Positions 9,001 to 10,053 of a stretch of DNA of 10,053 nucleotides are shown piece after piece (the stretch's first letter is position 1; the number at the start of each line of letters is the position of its first letter). The notes beneath the pieces were generated by a model, which worked only from the letters and a program-made list of their open reading frames with translations, was not told the origin of the DNA and ran no database searches. The stretch covers positions 1 to 10,053 of the forward strand of contig CAMWIB010000029.1 in NCBI GenBank assembly GCA_947174215.1, in the 5' to 3' direction. Position numbers and translations under genes: made by a program. The DNA comes from an uncultured Clostridia bacterium (GTDB lineage: Bacteria > Bacillota > Clostridia > Christensenellales > CAG-917).

Positions 9001-10053
9001 CAGTGACTATATCGTCATCAATGACAACAGCAACAAGGGTACGGACGCAGGCGAGTACACGCTCAGCATCAGCTTGAAGTATCCGGAAAGCACGATTTGG
9101 CAGAATGGCGACAACGAGGATTTGAGCATTACGTGGAACATCACTCAGAACAAGCTCTCCGCTCCGTCTAACAACGGTAAGTGGACGGTGTTCGACGGCG
9201 CAAGCCACGACCTGTATGAGCTTTGCGGAATGCAGTCTGATTGGAACAAGTTCTACAACGTAACAATCCAGTACTCCGCAGACGGCGAAACGTACAGCGC
9301 GTTCAGCGGTAACACTGGCTACAACGCAGGTAGCTACAAGCTCACGTTCCAGATTAAGGGCGAACTCAACCCCGACGACGCGGACAACGTAGTGTGGTCA
9401 ACCGACGGCTCTAAGGACGATATCGAAATCGTCATCACGGTTGCGAAGCTCGAACTCAACGTCATTGCGTGGAACGAGAATAAGAACAACTCAACTGTCC
9501 AGCTCGAAAGCGGCTCGTTGCCTGAGAGCGGAGTGAGCTATATGTTCAGAAACGCAAGCGGTACAGAGGTCACCGAGGCTGACGTACTCGCATCCGGCAA
9601 GGGCGATAAGTTCTCCAAGGAACTTGTAGTAAGCGATTCTACGAACATCGTTATAACCTACGAAGAAGCTACACTCAAAAAGTACTACTTCGTAATGGTC
9701 GTACACGAGATGGCAATTCCCGAATTGTCTTTGACGAGTGTTGCTTACACCGGTAAGAACAACACCTTCTACATCAACGACTGGGATTTGTACTCACCGT
9801 ACGTTGAAATCGTAGCGGATGCAAGCGACAGCCTTACGCAACAGGATGCCGGCGACTATCAGGTAGTGTTGCGTATAAAGGATACGACGATAGCGACTTG
9901 GGACGACGGCTCAACGGATGACGTAACGCTGTACTTCGAAGTCACGCAGATTGTCGTAAGCGGTAGATGGGATAACAAGAACGTACCGCATACCTTCGTT
10001 GTAATGGGTTCGTATCCTGCAAGCAACGACCTGCTCACGACGTTGACGTACAC
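1..10053 (+). CDS. Giant multi-domain repeat protein, probable secreted or cell-surface stalk/adhesin (internal fragment, open at both ends)
   Basis: One reading frame (codon_start=2) runs the full window, about 3,350 codons, with no TAA, TAG or TGA. The fragment has no signal peptide, membrane segment, LPXTG-type sorting motif or S-layer-homology motif, so both termini are off-window. The translation is a string of about 34 complete modules, mostly 76-138 residues, plus a fragment at each end; most share a Y-T-G start, a G-T-Y-T strand, an N-Y-x-W-x-D-G turn and an I-x-K ... P junction. This resembles MBG/YDG-type extracellular repeat modules; no catalytic signature was recognised. Cys is very rare (11 seen). 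Codon use is uniform throughout (AGA for Arg, ACG for Thr, TAC/AAC/TTC/AAG favoured, no TTA or CTA seen), arguing against a recently acquired segment. A single gene is certain; the surface-stalk role is inferred from the repeat type and size. Confidence 0.96.
2..118 (+). repeat. Unit 0: C-terminal part of a repeat module
   Basis: The first 39 residues match the second half of the following units: a strand (YTIILGF), an INYVFGNE turn where other units have NYxWxDG (Phe replaces Trp), then a YTLEITPKQIDV strand and the junction to the next Pro. The first half of this unit lies before the window. Confidence 0.75.
119..448 (+). repeat. Unit 1 (110 residues)
   Basis: It opens with PTI, has VVVYTSDN at the Y-T-G position, NAGTYTARFNV as the central strand, NYCW at the turn, and ends in LQLQITSKGVAM. 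The DG after Trp is replaced by KSTG. A Cys sits directly before the conserved Trp (codon 371-373). Confidence 0.8.
449..787 (+). repeat. Unit 2 (113 residues), central G-T-Y motif degenerate
   Basis: It opens with PTV, has ITFSYNGTG as the Y-x-G element, and keeps the turn as NFKWADG. The usual G-T-Y-T strand is replaced by NPYYVRFHI. It ends YVYILMNSMTVKV before the next Pro. The fold is probably kept, with a changed edge strand. Confidence 0.75.
788..1189 (+). repeat. Unit 3 (134 residues), enlarged by a low-complexity insert
   Basis: It starts PTIV, has YIEYNTAQRYF in the first half, then a 30-residue acidic/Gly-Ser insert (956-1045), then the usual second half: AATYSVTFTLANTSNYIWETG and VYFVITKKRVEV (each quoted in separate pieces of the unit). 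Without the insert the unit is about 104 residues, the normal size. The insert therefore lies in the variable loop before the G-T-Y strand rather than between domains. Confidence 0.8.
956..1045 (+). other. Acidic then Gly/Ser-rich flexible insert inside unit 3
   Basis: Thirty residues run from PPAPTEP through an E/G/D-rich stretch (EEGEEGDEES) to GSSGSGSGTSAAA. This is the only clearly low-complexity, predicted-disordered segment in the window. It is followed directly by the hydrophobic ANLLSFYAV strand. It could act as a hinge, a protease-sensitive site or a glycosylation site (Ser/Thr/Gly); none of these is shown by the sequence. Confidence 0.85.
1190..1495 (+). repeat. Unit 4 (102 residues)
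   Basis: It opens with PAI, has SVVFNGENQNMVL at the Y-T-G position (Phe-Asn-Gly), DGYWVRIRLKNYSNYEWSD as the central strand and turn, and ends YYLLITPQPVAY. G-T-Y-T is replaced by G-Y-W-V, but the N-Y-x-W turn is intact. Confidence 0.8.
1496..1840 (+). repeat. Unit 5 (115 residues), near-consensus
   Basis: This is one of the clearest copies: TTYTGVNLSI, then VGTYTITFGLENANYMWAD, then VQFVIRKIKISR before the next Pro. The middle loop is long (GGMNLKDNSMWEDTNE). It is a good reference unit for building a profile of the array. Confidence 0.85.
1841..2158 (+). repeat. Unit 6 (106 residues)
   Basis: It opens with PTI, has KTVGYSAAAQYMNV in the first half, VNTYTLRFSLKNTSNMEWDN as the central strand and turn (Asn replaces Gly of G-T-Y), and ends IIFIIEVKKMAI. 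The DG after Trp is replaced by DN. Confidence 0.8.
2159..2479 (+). repeat. Unit 7 (107 residues)
   Basis: It opens with PQI, has ITQYMYLNNI in the first half, SNYWITLGLKNANYCWTDG as the central strand and turn, and ends YYFNITRKPIDL. It has a Cys directly before the conserved Trp (2411-2413), as in unit 1, and a second Cys at YVCSAS. Confidence 0.8.
2480..2893 (+). repeat. Unit 8 (138 residues), longest Zone I unit
   Basis: It opens with PKF and ends YKIRINRKQIEL, with QMSYDGEMKNFRL as the Y-D-G element, YTIDYVITMSL as the central strand and NNYVWNDG as a perfect turn. The extra length is a loop rich in Asn, Ser, Tyr and Gly (about 2650-2745). A G-T-Y triplet also occurs twice inside this loop, possibly from local duplication. 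Confidence 0.8.
2894..3205 (+). repeat. Unit 9 (104 residues), most degenerate Zone I unit
   Basis: It opens with PRI, has FAFDDQAHSMTL where Y-T-G is expected, lacks the G-T-Y-T strand (QLYFTLIDQKN instead), and has TTWTVSSNWD in place of N-Y-x-W-x-D-G. The end (YYLNIVTAYIVI) and the Pro junctions are kept, so it remains in register with its neighbours. Confidence 0.7.
3206..3505 (+). repeat. Unit 10 (100 residues)
   Basis: It opens with PSV, has TVKYTGADYTIQM as a clear Y-T-G element, IGNYSLTFKLNNYTNMRWAN as the central strand and turn, and ends VGFTLQKAQVAY. G-T-Y is G-N-Y here. Confidence 0.82.
3506..3826 (+). repeat. Unit 11 (107 residues), conserved Trp replaced by Phe
   Basis: It has SVTYSGKVETIEL, a perfect VGTYTIRV strand, then AYCTFTDG where the array has NYxWxDG. 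The Trp has become Phe, and a Cys (3758-3760) sits two residues before it. It ends YTLEISKAVYDA before the next Pro. Confidence 0.8.
3827..4183 (+). repeat. Unit 12 (119 residues)
   Basis: It opens with PSF, has TLTYNFQRQEVTL, a middle loop with IYWRDITGYSNG, IGTYYIRFEI as the central strand, a TNAKWST turn without DG, and ends YRIVVNRAVLAI. Confidence 0.8.
4184..4528 (+). repeat. Unit 13 (115 residues)
   Basis: It opens with PTV, has YSTYNGSFILAKYN as the Y-N-G element, AWTYSFQISLKDYTNSNWSG as the central strand and turn (Trp replaces Gly of G-T-Y), and ends YGMVINKFVHPY. Confidence 0.8.
4529..4810 (+). repeat. Unit 14 (94 residues), last unit of Zone I
   Basis: It opens with PTV, has SVVYTGKDVEFVL, VGRYRVTVKLIDSNNASWSR as the central strand and turn, and ends FDFVISRKAL. 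It is the last unit of the Pro-linked run: the next module starts without the usual P-x-[IV]. Confidence 0.82.
4811..5152 (+). repeat. Unit 15: variant module opening Zone II (about 114 residues)
   Basis: It begins SAELTFSS, has PVFLNANITGLNNVEG in the first half, then KGTYYAVITHADALDNYTLG as strand and turn, and YRIKFVISADPAG at the end. G-T-Y and N-Y are kept but the Trp is lost. The spacing between G-T-Y and N-Y is typical of MBG-like modules. Boundaries are approximate. Confidence 0.6.
5153..5470 (+). repeat. Unit 16: variant MBG-like module (about 106 residues)
   Basis: It starts FTENDLQWQYKIDDG, has FEVDYTGGAYAFSITL as a clear Y-T-G element, SAVAYCVTVTLAAYDSSYYF in place of the G-T-Y strand and turn, and ends KFYYKINKAKF. 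I-N-K is the usual end of a module in this family. Confidence 0.7.
5471..5758 (+). repeat. Unit 17: 'W-x-Y ... F-x-Y-D-G' subtype module (96 residues)
   Basis: SGVSWDYKDPFTYDGEEK is followed by VEILGTSLPAGLSVANYSG, then GYITGVSFTVANANYITP and a TLEWNINKAGI end. This order (W-x-Y, F-x-Y-D-G, L-P-x-G-L-x-V, Y-x-G, N-x-N-Y, L-x-W-x-I-x-K-A) is the clearest match in the window to the MBG-type module I know from bacterial surface proteins. Unit 21 is the same subtype. Confidence 0.75.
5759..6073 (+). repeat. Unit 18: atypical beta-rich module (105 residues)
   Basis: It runs from DVQWKPVVKVDENDMIF to SHEFTVGGDQ. Recognisable pieces are IPVLVEGSEKVSYTFERW, a TYRVTPTLTDGSF strand and an SNYKLVP turn. 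It lacks Y-T-G and G-T-Y-T, so membership of the main family is uncertain; it could be a diverged unit or a different Ig-like domain. Confidence 0.5.
6074..6373 (+). repeat. Unit 19: MBG/Ig-like module (100 residues)
   Basis: FPYTGSPYVATATV is the Y-T-G element, MKITYKRKSDGTIL a central hairpin and VGKYDVTITLKYNVS the G-x-Y-x-V strand; it ends DDFEIVKG. The hairpin of the type 'Y-x-R-x-S-D-G-T' followed by A-x-G-x-Y is shared with modules A (YSKDGK). Confidence 0.7.
6374..6688 (+). repeat. Unit 20: variant module with F-V-Y-N-G (105 residues)
   Basis: It begins TLDTSMLVWTMNHTSGKY, has SKFVYNGDKYTLTLEGQDK as the Y-N-G element, KYGKYEAKFAWKYDTASWN as strand and turn, and ends ILKWSIEIAE. Its order of elements is close to unit 17 but the first hairpin is expanded by YDASQGKWVDIYGAEK. 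Confidence 0.65.
6689..6979 (+). repeat. Unit 21: second 'W-x-Y ... F-x-Y' subtype module (97 residues)
   Basis: It has STASWTYDEAFTYELANG, VELQNLPSEL, IKYTGNTGSAAGTYTAKAII, DKNYKVVYP and TLNWTISQRKLAI. It parallels unit 17 element by element but keeps a perfect A-G-T-Y-T-A strand and has extra residues after F-x-Y. It leads straight into the first Zone III cassette. Confidence 0.75.
6980..8092 (+). repeat. Zone III cassette R1: modules A1-B1-C1-D1 (371 residues)
   Basis: Four different modules follow one another. A1 (6980-7279) has GKWDVFDGNAHDILVEAC and IRYSKDGKTY. B1 (7280-7567) has LVATVIGWDGNYENTTV and ends KYEGIEWLSY. C1 (7568-7864) has AYTGSQIEFVITDWDYYSKY, AGTYLVFLKIKDTANASW and ends FTITAKTIEV. 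D1 (7865-8092) has NIDFTGTVINVNN, NEGTYSFKAIL, CVWNDGTTEEKTISWTINQ. C and D are ordinary Y-T-G/G-T-Y units. A keeps the hairpin and W-x-N-x-x strands but starts with a different G-[KR]-W-x-V-F-D-G-x-x-H-D element. B lacks Y-T-G and G-T-Y. Confidence 0.85.
8093..9163 (+). repeat. Zone III cassette R2: modules A2-B2-C2-D2 (357 residues)
   Basis: It has the same order as R1. A2 (8093-8386) has GGWTVFDGNVHDLIEACG, VQYSKDGEEFEVF and NVIWSNDETANQ. B2 (8387-8686) has LVVTVNGWNEKKEQSTVNL and a FFEYVIKDELGEVYSASDVL hairpin. C2 (8687-8929) has QTFEINDWATLSKYLS, AGTYSITFSF, VWSDGTSD and FTITEKEIEK. D2 (8930-9163) has AGYTGSEIDILAQYL, AGEYTLSISL, IWQNGDNEDLSITWNITQ. C2 is shorter than C1 by 18 residues in the loop before G-T-Y. 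The A modules are about 1.1 kb apart (Trp codons at 6998, 8108 and 9182). Confidence 0.87.
9164..9949 (+). repeat. Zone III cassette R3: modules A3-B3-C3, D absent (262 residues)
   Basis: A3 (9164-9448) has GKWTVFDGASHDLYELCG, IQYSADGETYSAF, AGSYKLTFQI and VVWSTDGSKDD. B3 (9449-9718) has LELNVIAWNENKNNSTVQL, a SYMFRNASGTEVTEADVL hairpin and ends YYFVMVVHEMAI. C3 (9719-9949) has VAYTGKNNTFYINDWDLYS, AGDYQVVLRIKDTTIATW, DDGSTDD and LYFEVTQ. After C3 the sequence does not show the I-x-x-P-x-[IL] ... Y-T-G start of a D module seen in R1 and R2. Confidence 0.85.
9950..10053 (+). repeat. Start of a further module, A-like or B-like, cut by the window end
   Basis: The last 34 residues begin IVVSGRWDNKNVPHTFVVMG. 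G-R-W-D ... H fits the start of module A (G-K-W-D-V-F-D-G-N-A-H), but the A-type E-x-C is missing. I-V-V-x-G-x-W-[DN]-x-K with a following S-x-P-x-S also fits module B (L-x-V-x-V-x-x-W-N-E-N-K ... GSLPES). The fragment is too short to decide. Either way it is not a D module. Confidence 0.5.

Noticed and set aside
8555..9208. Reverse-strand open frame of 217 residues
   Set aside because: Mirror phase of B2 to A3, ending on the TCA at 8555. No ribosome site or domain supports it.
1..10053. Possible stop-codon reassignment or a eukaryotic gene with introns
   Set aside because: There is no in-frame TGA, TAG or TAA anywhere, Trp is always TGG, and the repeat register continues unbroken, so neither recoding nor splicing is needed.

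Overview
The whole window is the inside of one very large protein-coding gene on the + strand. Reading from base 2 (codon_start=2), there are about 3,350 codons with no in-frame stop. The frame is open at both ends, so neither the start nor the stop is here. There is no second gene, no intergenic gap, and no RNA gene, promoter, terminator, insertion sequence or CRISPR array. Every shorter open frame on either strand is a shadow of this gene.

The protein is a chain of roughly 100-residue, beta-rich modules, low in Cys and rich in Thr, Asn, Tyr, Asp and Lys. Most follow one pattern: a Y-T/D/N-G segment, a variable loop, a G-T-Y-T strand, an N-Y-x-W-x-D-G turn, an I-x-K/R strand, and then a Pro that opens the next unit. 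By eye this is closest to the MBG/YDG-type bacterial surface modules (Ig-like or beta-grasp-like repeats) of giant extracellular proteins. That family call comes from memory of the pattern, not from a search.

There are three zones. Zone I (2-4810) holds the end of one unit and 14 diverged Pro-linked units of about 94-138 residues. Unit 3 carries an acidic then Gly/Ser-rich 30-residue insert. Zone II (4811-6979) holds seven more varied modules, including two of a 'W-x-Y ... F-x-Y' subtype. Zone III (6980-10053) is a higher-order repeat: a cassette of four different modules, A-B-C-D, occurs twice in full (371 and 357 residues) and a third time as A-B-C, with D missing where expected.

The organism cannot be fixed from this window. 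Arg codons are mainly AGA, with some CGT/CGC; codons ending in C or G are favoured (TAC, AAC, TTC, AAG, ACG); Leu TTA and CTA appear to be absent; TGG is the only Trp codon and there is no in-frame TGA. This fits a bacterium using the standard code. Similar W-x-DG repeats are, as I recall, common in giant surface proteins of uncultured gut Clostridia, so that is my low-confidence guess.

The likely role is structural: a long extracellular stalk or adhesin. The signal peptide, the wall anchor and any functional tip would lie outside the window, so function is inferred only.
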